Positions 1 to 10,500 of a stretch of DNA of 64,000 nt are shown one piece after another. The stretch lies in assembly GCA_023213315.1 (NCBI GenBank), contig JAKCPI010000473.1:27745-91744 (forward strand), read 5' to 3'. The notes beneath the pieces were generated by a model. The model did not search any database and was not told where the DNA came from. It saw only the letters and a program-made list of their open reading frames with translations. How positions within the stretch are numbered: the stretch's first letter is position 1; each line of letters starts with the position of its first letter. Source of the stretch: Euborellia annulipes. Its lineage: Eukaryota; Arthropoda; Insecta; Dermaptera; Anisolabididae. Position numbers and translations under genes: made by a program.

Positions 1-1095
1 CTACATTTACTTTTATTTTGTTTTTCTTGCAGTATTTCTCTAGCTCCCTCAGCATTTCTCTCAGTCCGTTTTCTTCTTCCGCTACTATCGCCACATCATC
101 CGCGAATTTTATACAGAATACTTTTTCTTCTTCCCACCACTGTCCCCCCTATATTCTTCCTTTCCCATTCTTCCTCCATATCGTTTATATATATATATTG
201 AAAAGTGTTGGGCTGAGTGGGCATCCCTGTTTTACTCCCTTGCTCGTCCAGAATACTTCATTTCCCGTACCTTTCTCTCCTCTCACCCTGTTTCTTGTTT
301 CTCTGTAAATTTCCCTTATCAACCTCAATGCCCTTCCTTTTGCGCCTATTTCTTTCATCTTTTTGAACAGTAAGTCTCTGTCTATACGGTCAAATGCAGC
401 CTTCAGATCCAGAAATAGAACATATAGTCCACCTTTTCTTTTCAACCTTCCTTCTATCAGTGTGTTCATCGTGAATATTGCGTCCTGGGTTCCATAGCCT
501 TTCCTAAAACCATTCTGACTTTCCTTAATTTTTCCTCTGGTCTCCAGCCATTCTTTTACTCTGTTGTTGATCATCCCCGTCATTATCTTGTGTGAGCTGT
601 TTAATAATGCAACTCCCCTGTAGTTTTTTGCTTCGCTTGCTTCTCCCGTCTTGTGAATCGGGTAAATTATTGTTTCCTTCCACTCTTCCATTATTCTTCC
701 ACTTGGCCATACTTTGTTTAGCCCCTTCAGCATTTCTTCTTTCATTTCCGTTATCATTTCTTTGTAGAATTCATTAATCAGCCCATCTGACCCTGGTGCT
801 TTATTCCTCTTCAATTTCTTTAGGACTTTGTTTAGTTCTTCTGTCGTGAATTCCCTGTTCAGCCATTCTGTCTCTTCATTCTCTTCTTCCTCTTCTTCCC
901 CCTTTCTTCGTTACCTGTTCTGTCCTCCTCGACCCTCCCATCCATAAGTTCTCTGAAGTGTCTTATCCATTCTTCTTCTTCTATTCCTGGTACTGGGTTG
1001 CTTTTCTTTTTTCTATGTTGTTTCATCATTTTCCAGAATTTAGTATGGTCTCTAGCTTGTTCTATTTCTAAAAGATACATAATATATAATAACAT
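1..1095 (-). pseudogene. Non-LTR retrotransposon (LINE) reverse transcriptase remnant
   Basis: The minus strand encodes part of a LINE reverse transcriptase. A 78-codon piece (1095-859) resembles the linker upstream of the RT domain (FWKMMKQHRKKK, then an acidic stretch and HFRELM). A 209-codon piece (814-185) then carries RT blocks: NKAPGSDGLINEFYKE, PIHKTGEASEAKNYRGVAL, QNGFRKGYGT, the catalytic-domain FLDLKAAFDRID, and GVKQGCPLSPTLFNIYI. The two pieces are in different frames, joined near 815-910, so the copy is frameshifted, and it runs off the left edge before the YxDD catalytic motif. Family knowledge: such RTs carry out target-primed reverse transcription. I cannot choose between the I, R1 and Jockey groups from this fragment. 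It is a dead copy. Confidence 0.9.
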
Positions 1096-1275
1096 TTATA
1101 AAGTATTTATTGTTAAAAGATGAATGAAAATCAACCAAATGCATTAAATATTATTAGCTACTATTCTGACATCTCTTGGCAAATTTTTGAATTACTTGAT
1201 TTTTGTGCATACTTTTTATGACACACAACGCCATCTTATCGGGAAAAACTTGCGTAACCACTTCGCTCCCGTTGT
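1084..1275. repeat. About 190-bp interspersed repeat, partner at 31910-32108
   Basis: This stretch is nearly the reverse complement of 31910-32108 (shared words include aaccaaatgcattaaatatt and gacatctcttggcaaat). A more diverged related piece lies at 5464-5575 (gccatcttatcggcaaaaac). It abuts the LINE remnant on the left. No coding capacity is visible; it is probably a non-autonomous element. Confidence 0.7.
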
Positions 1276-1319
1276 CTCATAAACATATATAAAATTCCTT
1301 TTTTTTGTTTTTTTTTAAG

Positions 1320-3717
1320 GAAAAAGCGAAAATTCTTGAAGAGCCTATTCCAATACTTAGCTTAGATCCTGTTGATGATCCTTCATGTACCGCCGCTCGA
1401 ACACGATGTACGAATAATATCAAATTACTGGGTAAATATATATTTGAAGGCTTACTTTTTGCAGCTTAAGGCTGGTTGCCCACTGAACGCGTTGACGCAA
1501 GAGCGGCAATAAGGGTATCCGAGCTACAGATCCCAATGTGTGTGAATTAATTGCCCTACAAGCGTGCGACAACAATCCCAAATAAATGAGATCTGTAGCG
1601 CGTTGTCGCGTCTATCCCTGTGTTTTTCCAACCTAAAATACTCTCACTGGCAAAAAAAACTGCAACTCTTTGTTTCTTCTTAATAAAATTGATGCAATTA
1701 AATAAAACATATTAAAAAATGTCTATATTCAATTTGTGGAACAAAATTGATTATTTGAAAATTTAGTGAAAATAAATAAATTTCGACATTTTTATCTTGT
1801 TTTTATATTTAAATTTAATTTTCTTGATAAAGTTCTCCATTTTTGGATTTTTTTTTTTTTTTTAAACACTCACACTTTTTTCACATTCACACAGGCAACT
1901 TGGGCCATATAAGACTTTGACGATAACCGTTATTATTTATATTTATTGGGGATCCAAGCATTTCTATTTTAGCCATTTGGTATCCAAATTATTTTGTTTG
2001 AAGTTAGGGGAATGATAAAAATAATAGCGAATTTTCTGAAAATTATTTAATCTCTCGACTATCGATTTCGGCACGATGTACAGTGAGGGACAATATAAAG
2101 TCCCACTCATGCGTTTTCTACTTGTGATTATTCCATTGTTTTTAAAATAAATATTATATATTGAGTAGTGAGGATATCCAGGCAGCCAGAAAAACAATAA
2201 AGAAAATTAAATTTGTCTTTATTTCATATATTTTGTCTACGTTTCGGCCGATATTCCGGCCTTCATCAGGACAAATGTTGTTTGCCTCGAGCTTATACAG
2301 GCTCTTGGCAACTCCTGACAATGTGTTTGAGTGAACATTCGTCGGATGGCATGACTTCTGGTTCAATAGTACATGTATTGTATGTAATACTATTGAACCA
2401 GAAGTCATGCCATGTTTACTCAAACACATTGTCAGGAGTTGCCAAGAGCCTGTATAAGCTCGAGGCAAACAACATTTGTCCTGATGAAGGCCGGAATGTC
2501 GGCCGAAACGTAGACAAAAATATATGAAATAAAGACAAATTTAATTTTCTTTATTGTTTTTCTGGCTGCCTGGATATCCTCACTACTCAATATATATTCA
2601 GTCACTCCTCCTGGAATTAACCATTACTAAATATTATATATTTTTTAATGAAAACTTTTATGGTTCAAACCTAGAAAATTTCCAATAAAGATTTTCTTTT
2701 TTTTATAAATACAATGAAATAATCACAAGTAGAAAACGCATGGGTGGGACTTAATATTGGCCCTCACTGTACCATCGACTAAAAATTTGAAAAATAATTA
2801 CATTTGTATATTTATAATTTATATATGACAAATAATTTTAAAGTATAGGGTTTTTTATATATATATATATATATATACATTTACAAACTTATCTACAAAA
2901 TTGTGTTTTGAATTCAAAGGAATTTTTTTATATAATAAATTTATACCTACATACAAAAAAAATTCCTTTAAATTCAAAACACAATTTAAATGTATATACT
3001 GTATATATAATATATATAAAACCCTATACTTTAAAATTATTTGTCATATATAAATTATAAATATGCAAATTAAATTATCTTTCACATTTTTAACCGATGG
3101 TACAGTGAGAGACAATATCAAGTCCCACCCATTACTTGTTCATTGTTTTTATAAAAGAAAATGAAAATCTTTATTGGAAATTTTCTAGGTTTGAACCATC
3201 AAAGTTTCCATTAAAAAATATATAATATTTTTTTAAAAACAATGAAATAATCACACGTAGAAAACGCTAGTCGAGAGATTCGTTATTATTTTTATCCTTC
3301 CCATAACTTAAATTTAATTATTTATTAGAATGATATGGATTTTATTTTAAATTCACTTAGAAATGTATAAGATATTTTATATCGAATGCAGCGCGAAGTC
3401 GCGTGTCGTGTACGACCCCTGTCGCCGCGACTCTTGTCGCGTTTACGCTTCCAGTGGGCGACCAGCCTAAATATGTGAACTCACTACCTGAGGGGAAAGA
3501 GTTAATTCTCTATTTTTTGTTTTATTAATTAATTTAATCTATCAATTCAGATATGACAAATTCTGAAGAAGATGATGATGAGAATAATACAGAAGATTTG
3601 GAAGAAGAAATGGTCCATTTACCGAATCTTTTGCTCCATGAGGATTTGCAATTGATGCCCATTTTGGATAGTGCTGCCTCCCAAGCTACAACAATAAATC
3701 TTCAAGATCTACAATAG
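1320..3717 (+). CDS. Last two coding exons of an unidentified gene
   Basis: Two exons join with exact phase. The first is 1320-1431, preceded by a polypyrimidine tract ending in AG and followed by GTAAAT. The second is 3551-3717, preceded by ttcag, and ends at TAG 3715-3717. The first encodes EKAKILEEPIPILSLDPVDD, then PSCTAARTRCTNNIKLL. The second encodes an acidic patch (TNSEEDDDENNTEDLEEE) followed by MVHLPNLLLHEDLQLMP and the C-terminus SQATTINLQDLQ. No domain is recognised; the acidic, leucine-rich tail resembles transcriptional regulators in general, which is only a composition argument. The gene starts outside the window to the left. The 2.1-kb intron between the exons is entirely mobile DNA. 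It converges with RNPS1, whose stop codon is 830 bp away. Confidence 0.7.
1853..1976 (-). mobile_element. SINE-A fragment (tail part, head missing)
   Basis: It begins with a T-run (poly-A on the minus strand) followed by cactcacactttttt, gggccatataagactttgac and ccatttggtatccaaat. The same blocks occur in the same order in the fuller copies at 10017, 12074 and 35488. The tRNA-like head is absent here. Confidence 0.8.
2232..2275 (-). ncRNA. Minimal hammerhead ribozyme motif (Penelope type), left arm
   Basis: Minus-strand reading: stem I TTTGTC, core CTGATGA, stem II GGCCG...CGGCC, GAAA, then ACGTA and stem I GACAAA. Stem I is a perfect 6-bp match. All invariant core positions (CUGANGA, GAAA, NUH) are present. 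Stem III is only the self-complementary ACGT, the form known from Penelope-like elements, where ribozymes are thought to act as dimers. Confidence 0.75.
2475..2518 (+). ncRNA. Minimal hammerhead ribozyme motif (Penelope type), right arm
   Basis: Plus-strand mirror of the motif at 2232-2275: TTTGTC, CTGATGA, stem II with GGCCGG and CGGCC, GAAACGTA, GACAAA. Predicted cleavage is after the A of ACGTA. It lies in the sense direction inside the intron of the unidentified gene 1320-3717. Confidence 0.75.
2800..3073. repeat. AT-rich palindrome
   Basis: TAATTTATATATGACAAATA...AAGTATAGGG on the left is mirrored by CCCTATACTTT...TTATTTGTCATATATAAATT on the right, with an inner inverted pair around TTGTGTTTTGAATTCAAAGG. 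No gene content. It sits between two halves of the ACAGTGAGG MITE. Confidence 0.8.
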
Positions 3718-3779
3718 ACTGATTAAGATAAAAAAAAGGACGTTTTTAATTTAAAGCAAATTATTGCTAACGATCTCTT

Positions 3780-4549
3780 CGATTAAATTCATTCTTTAAA
3801 AGGCATTTTAATATATATATATATATATTTTAAATCTACTTCTCATTGCTATAAATTAATTTATTAAAAATTAGAAATAGCTAGGAAGATTTTATAAAAA
3901 AGTATTTAATAGCTTTGTATGTCTCTATCTATTAAATTGTTATCTAAAATCAATTATGAATGTAAATGTGTATATTAAGAAAATTTATGATGCACGTTAA
4001 GACTTATAAATTTTTAACTATTTTTATAAAATATGTAAAACCTTTTATTTATTTTAACTCATTTCTTTAAATACCAAATATATATATATATATATATAAT
4101 CGAAAATTAGATAATGGATTTATTTAAAATAATATTTTTATGAAAGATTTTTTTTTTTTAAATATAGATATATGTATATATAAAAGTTGATTATTCATTT
4201 TATTTTTCTTTTTTTTATTTTTACATTACAAATCCACACAAAATTTTATAATGCAATAAAATATGAAACAATAATCTAAAATCTATATTAAATTTATTAT
4301 TACTTATATAGAAATCCATTTTTTGAATCAGTTAGTGCTTTAGTGAAGGTGATTAGATCACTCAAAATTCAAAAAACAAAAAAAAAATAGTAAAAATTTT
4401 TTAAGAAAATCTTGATTCAAAAAATTTTCTATTCATATTTTTTTTTTTTCCACAAAATAAAATAAAGTTACTATTTGAGATACAGTAAATATATAAAATA
4501 AGATTAAAATTATATATATATATATATAATTTTAAAGTAGATGTTCAAA
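3780..4549. other. AT-rich intergenic sequence between convergent genes
   Basis: This is the space between the stop codons of the 1320 gene and RNPS1. It contains only A/T runs and (TA)n tracts (for example 3812-3829, 4079-4098, 4514-4529). No ORF, repeat family or RNA gene is recognised. Confidence 0.6.
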
Positions 4550-7500
4550 TTATCTTGAACTGCTTGAACTTGATCGGCTATAACGTCGACGCCTTGCTGG
4601 ACTTCTGGAACGAGATCGAGTTCTTGGCCGACGACGTGGTGGTGGAGATCGTCTTCTTGGTGGCGGAGATCGACGACGATACCTAAAAAGAATTTTATTT
4701 AATTAAAAATGAAAAAAAAAAAAACTCTCAAATCGAGATAACTAATAAAAAGTGGATATATTAACATTTTTGTAAATCGTGGCGGCGAGCGACCCCAGCG
4801 CATCATGGGCCTTCTCATCGGGATCGGGGGCGATCGACGAGGCGGCATTGGTCTTGGCTTGGGCAAAAGAACTGGCGCACAAGTTATTTCTTGACCGTCA
4901 ATTTGACCTGCAAATCAAATAATAAATTTTAGTGAAAAGACACAAAGCAATATAAAAACTATATCATTCCGATTTGCAGAAATTGATGCCGGCCGGCATC
5001 AATCATCTAATTCCAATAAATCGCTACACTCAACGATAAATCGAAACAATTCGATCGCGATTGATAAACTGGCCTAGTAGCTACTTGCAGGGACGTAGCT
5101 AAGGAGGTGAGGCTCACTTCCTCAGGTCAGATGGAATTGGCAAAATCAAGGACCAGTTGACAAAATATTAACTGAAATTCAGTTGCCTTTTAATTGTACT
5201 CGAGGAAAATTGACTAAATTTAATTTTTTAAACAAAATTAGATGATTATTATCCCCCCAAAACATGTACAGACAGTCATCACAATCGTTGCAGTTAAGCA
5301 ATGCCAAGCGCGGCGAAAGCTCGGGATTGGTGACCCCGAGCAATCAGCTTGTGGAACGTCCCCCGGTGGCCAGCGATACAATGTATTTTTAAAAATATAT
5401 TAATAAATATACACCCCTAAATGGCCTCTGTAGCCGAAAAGGGTTAAAAAAAAATCACATGTACAGTGCCATCTGTTGGCAAATTTTCGTAATAGTTGGG
5501 CTTTTTGGCTAACTTTTTAAGACCCCTAACGCCATCTTATCGGCAAAAACTTGGGAAAAGCTTTGCCTCCCGAAGCCCCGAAGATTTATTATTGGCATTC
5601 CACATACGGTATTATTCAAATTAAATAGAAGAATATCGATGGCTGAGTGACAATTATTAAGAGGAAGATGTATGGCAGCCAGCAAGTGATAAAGAAATTA
5701 TTTGATTATCGTCGACGTTTCGGAATCACGTCGATCCCATCTTCAGGACGATAAACTGTTATTGTTACGTCATACGTATAATTCGTTTTTAAAGATAATC
5801 TTATATCTAAATAAAAAAAATAAACAAAAAATTTACCTCCATCCATATGTTTCATAGCATTTTCGGCTTCATTTGCATTTTCAAATTCAATATAAGCAAA
5901 TCCTCGTCCATTAGTAGGATGAAGGCGATCATTTGGGAATTCGACATTTTTCACTGTTCCATACGTATAAAATATTTCAAAAATATGTTCTTTAGTCACA
6001 TTTCTTGTTAATCGGCCCACATGAATTTTAGTCGGCCTTGGAGTCGGGGATCTTTCCTTGCGCTTTCTTTTAGGTGAAGGTGAGCGACTAAAAAAAAAAA
6101 AAGGAAAAACATAATAATTAAAATTGATTTCTCATTTTTGAAAAGCAAATAAAAATCTTTACCTGGCTTTAGGTTTGATAGGTTTCGCTGGCTTCTCAGG
6201 CTTCTTCTTCTTCTCTTCCTTTTCTTTAACTTTTTTATTTTCAGCACTCTTGCTCCTACTACGGCTTGGTACTAAAGGCCTGAAATACATTTTAAATTTG
6301 ATTAATAATAGCAAAATATTTTCAATATTAGAGCATCTCGAAGCAGTCGTTCTTATCTTAAGTTACAACACAGTTCCTTCGGGAGGTTTATAAACAAGAA
6401 AACACAAAATGTCATATTTTTTTATTAAAATTTTTTGTTTGTCGAGATTTTTTACGGATATACATGTTTTGAGGTTCCCTTAATCCAAAAAGGTGGTTTT
6501 AGCGACATGGTCTTCTGTGTGTGTGTGTGTGTGTGTTCAATTTTAAACATGAAGCAATTGAGCTACGAGGTTGAAATTATATATTCAAGTTAGGCACCCC
6601 CATGGGACATGAAACGAAGCTTTTAATCAAAATCGGCCAAAGAGTACTAGTACTTTACTGATGTACTTTTTCAGTTTTTTTTTTTGATTTTCTTAAAATT
6701 CGCTCAAACGATTTTGATAAAAATTCATAAATTAATTATTTTTTGGATGCTCTTTAAAACGTATATTCTCATTTTTCCATTGAAATCTTTTGAAGACCAC
6801 TTTACTCTTGTACTTCATAGAAAAGAGAAGAAATGGTTGCCATGGTAACAAAATATAAATATTTTCCAATATTTATAAATTTTACAACTTGAAAATCGAT
6901 TGTACCGTACTGCCGGAAACTAAATTCATGTCGACACAAAAAATCTGGTGTAACACACAACTTTCGATTTCTGAATGTAGAGAAAGTTGTGTGCTGTGCG
7001 CCAGTCACACCATATTTTTTAACAACAGCCAACTTTTTGAAATGATTGATAATATTTTGTTAATGGATCTTCTTAAATTGAGGTAAGAAAAATTTGAATA
7101 TTAGAAGAATCGTTTTTGCCTTTATTAAGATCGGCCAGGGCCTAAAATATCTGGTGTGACTGGTCGCACAGCACACAAATTTCTCTTACCCTTCGGCAAG
7201 AGAAAGTTGTGTACTGTGCTTGTCACAACAGATTTGTTGTGTCGACATATATTTAGGCTCCGACAGTACGCTACATTTGAATTCAAGATATAAAATTTAT
7301 AAGTATGGGAAAATATTTATATTTTGTTACCATGGCAACCATTTCTACTATCTTTCCTATGAAATACAAGAGTAAAGTCAAAAGATTCAAAATTATTTCA
7401 AGGACAAAATGAGAATATACATTTTAAAGAGCATCTAAAATATAAATGATTTTTGAATTTTAATCAAAATCGTTGGAGGAAATTTTGAGAAAATCGAAAA

Positions 7501-10500
7501 AAACTGAAAAAGTGCATCAGTAAAGTACTAGTACTCTTTGGCCGATTTTGTTCAAAAGCTTCGTGTCACGTCCCATGGGGGGTGCCTAACTTAAATATAA
7601 AATTTCAACCTCCTAGCTCTTTCCGTTCGTTCTTGAGATATTTTGTTTACAGACACACAGACAGAGAGACCACTTTTTTGGATCCTCAAAACGTATATAT
7701 CCATCAAAATCTCGACATCGAATTTTTGACATTAATTCAATACTTTCTCTCTCTATATATTAACATATATATAGAGGTAAGAGAAAGTAAAAAAAAAAAT
7801 GAGGTGATAGTTTCAAATTTGTAACCGCAACCTTTCAAAATCAGCACCTCGAGAGGGTGTAATATTTTGTCATATAAGTTTATATATAATATTGCTGAAT
7901 ATTATTTACTTTCTTTTGGGTCGGGTTCTGGTTCCAGAACTTGAACTTGAGCTAGAGGAGCTGCTCGAAGATGAACTTGATCTTGAAGATGAATGACTGC
8001 TAGAACTCGAATGAGAACTTGAGCCGCTTGATGATCTCGAACTACTGCTATCTGAACTGAAAAATTAAACATAATAATTTAATTAATATATATCGCGTAT
8101 GTGAGCCGCGAAATTTATACAATTAAATATTTATTAATTCATACACCCGAAAAAATAAGGTTGTGCCGCCGGGAGTCGAACCACGGATCCTCCGATTTGT
8201 ACTCAGAGTGCCCTACCACTGGACAGCACTGTGCTGTGGTCCAATGGTAGGGCACTCTGAGTACAAATCGGAGGATCCGTGGTTCGACTCCCGGCGGCAC
8301 AACCTTATTTTTTTCGGGTGTATGAATTAATAAATATTTAATAATAATTTAAATAAGTAATATTAACTCTGTGATGAATTGGAATAAAAAAAAAATGCTA
8401 GTGAAGCTAGCTAAAAATTATTTGAACAAGAAAAAGTACATTGAATAAGAAAAAACGTGAAGATCCATCAAAATCTCGACATCGAATTTTTGACATGAAT
8501 CCAATACTTTCTCTCTCTATATATTAACATATATATAGAGGTAAGAGAAAGTAAAAAGAAACCAGCTTATGCTACTCGATTTCAATCTTTATTGTCACTT
8601 TCTCTTATTTATATATCATATAGTGATTAGAAATCGGAATTTGAACTGAAATAAGTTTCGGATCTAAAAATAAATTATATGTGTTTAAATATACAGGGTG
8701 TTTTAGGAGGAATAGTAAATAGACCGAAAACTCCTCAACTACGCTAATTTTTCGGCAAGGATGCAGGATGGGAAAAAACAAAATTAAAAATGTTTTTATT
8801 TTCCCCAAATGAGTTTAATGTCCTGATATTTCGAAGGCACAGAGGCTCTTCTTCTTCAGAGGAAACTCATATTTACACTCTGCTAACATTATAAATAACA
8901 GCCAAGATTTTTTGTATAAACAAAGCCATTTGACCTCGGTTACTCCAGTGAACATTCTGATTTGATAATTTTATTACCGATTATTAATAAAATTATCAAA
9001 TCAGAATGTTCACTGGAGTAACCGAGGTCAAATGGCTTTGTTTATACAAAAAATCTTGGCTGTTATTTATAATGTTAGCAGAGTGTAATATGAGTTTCCT
9101 CTGAAGAAGAAGAGCCCCTGTGCCTTGGAAATATCAGGACATTAAACTCATTTGGGGAAAATAAAAACATTTTTAATTTTGTTTTTTCCCATCCTGCATC
9201 CTTGCCGAAAAATTAGCGTAGTTGGGGAGTTTTCGGTCTACAATTCTCTCGGCATCACTCATTAAGCTTCAATCGGAATAGTAAATATTTCAGAGGAGAT
9301 AGTATAGACGAATTGCAATACAAAATTCCATATAACATGTCTCCAAATTTGAATGAGTCCAGAGATTTTACAGTGAGAATTTAACGATTGTCAACAGATA
9401 TGTTTTGTTGATGACATTGAATGTTTTCAACTGACATTGTGCTTTAGTGGCCAAGTGTACTATATCGTTTAAACATGCCGCACATGCTGAATATGCCGGT
9501 ATCCTGCTGCTTGTTGAGAATTCGACAGACGATTTCCTAACAGAACACGACCAGATTACAGAGTGTTTTGAATACACAGCGTGCAGAAAGCAGAAGTCGT
9601 ATTTCATCAGAACAGACTGTGGATGAAGTAGAATACATTACACAGTCGGTGGAACAAAGTCCTTCAACAAGCACACGTGGTGTTATCAAGAGAAGTGAAA
9701 AATTCATTGAAAAGTTGGTCGTTTGTAAATCAACGTCCTCATTGTGCCTTTAGCTGTTTCTCTGGATTCATTAAAAATTGGATGGCGAATTTTTTATTGC
9801 AATTCGCTTATTACTACCATCTTCTAAAATATTTACTATTCTGAAATACCCTGTATTTGAATAAAATATGTCAAAAACGAAATAACATTCAAATAATATT
9901 TTTTTTTTTACCTAGATATCCATGGCACATGTGAGTCTAAGCTTTTCAATAAAATAATATTAAAGCATCTCCATGCATTTTCTCATTTGATTATTTCATT
10001 GTTTTGACGTGACGTTATTTTTTTTTTAACACTCACACTTTTTTTCCATTCACACAGTCTTTTCGGCAACTCGGGCCATATAAGACTTTAAACGATACTC
10101 GTATGTTTAAATATATCTATTGGGGGTCCAGGCATTTCTATTTATGCCATTTAGTATCCAAATGGCTTATATAAAATCATCGGACTGGCTGGGGTCCGAA
10201 CCCGCGACTTTTGGTATAGGAGGTAGGCACGCTAACCCCTATACCAACGCCTAATTTACCTTAATGAAACTCTAATTTAAGAAACATTTAATATCAAATA
10301 TCTTATACATTTCTAAATAAATTTAACACAAATCCATATAATTTTAATCAAATTAATACAATTTAAATAAAATAAAGAAAAATATGTCGATTTTATAATG
10401 TTTTATTTAAATTTTTAATTATTTATTAAAATGATATGGATTTATGTTAAATTTACTTAGAAATGTATAAGATATTAATATTTCATATTAAATGTTGAAT

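Larger units (their letters stand above)
2155..2596. repeat. About 440-bp near-perfect palindrome carrying two hammerhead motifs
   Basis: The left arm (TTGAGTAGTGAGGATATCC, later ACTTCTGGTTCAATAGTA) is repeated in reverse complement in the right arm, ending GGATATCCTCACTACTCAA, with the turn near 2375. Each arm contains one minimal hammerhead ribozyme, listed separately. This head-to-head arrangement fits flanking repeats of Penelope-like elements, a family association that is inferred. No Penelope reverse transcriptase is present. Confidence 0.85.
2081..2769. mobile_element. ACAGTGAGGGACAAT MITE, split by a palindromic insertion
   Basis: The left end (CAGTGAGGGACAAT, AGTCCCAC, GCGTTTTCTACTTGTGATTA) and its mirror at 2700-2769 match the intact 210-bp copy at 11478-11687. 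TA flanks both ends. The interior carries the Penelope-type palindrome 2155-2596. A second, diverged half-copy lies at 3101-3283. Confidence 0.75.
1470..3467. mobile_element. TTAA-type (piggyBac-like) non-autonomous element with nested insertions
   Basis: Terminal inverted repeats: the left end reads GGCTGGTTGCCCACTG after TTAA (1466-1469), and the right end reads CAGTGGGCGACCAGCC before TAAA (3468-3471). Subterminal sequence is also inverted and rich in CGCG and GTCGC words. The site duplication TTAA/TTTA differs by one base. No transposase is visible; the 2-kb interior consists of a SINE fragment, an ACAGTGAGG MITE, a Penelope-type palindrome and an AT-rich palindrome. It fills the intron of the unidentified gene. 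Confidence 0.75.

Noticed and set aside
2154..2527. Two nearly identical 104-codon ORFs on opposite strands
   Set aside because: They are mirror reads of one palindrome, not two genes.
2155..2596. Palindromes as pure assembly artefacts
   Set aside because: Chimeric inverted reads can make false palindromes, but arms here differ by several substitutions and indels and have non-mirrored centres, as expected for old natural copies. Raw reads would settle it.
7910..8056. Ser-rich stretch as a simple repeat
   Set aside because: It joins in phase with flanking RNPS1 exons and sits at the place of the family's serine-rich region, so it is coding.
8163..8304. Two functional tRNA genes
   Set aside because: The cloverleaf is close, but the T stem has two mismatches, the implied anticodon ACA is abnormal, and both copies are arms of a larger palindrome. 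Called a tRNA-like repeat instead.
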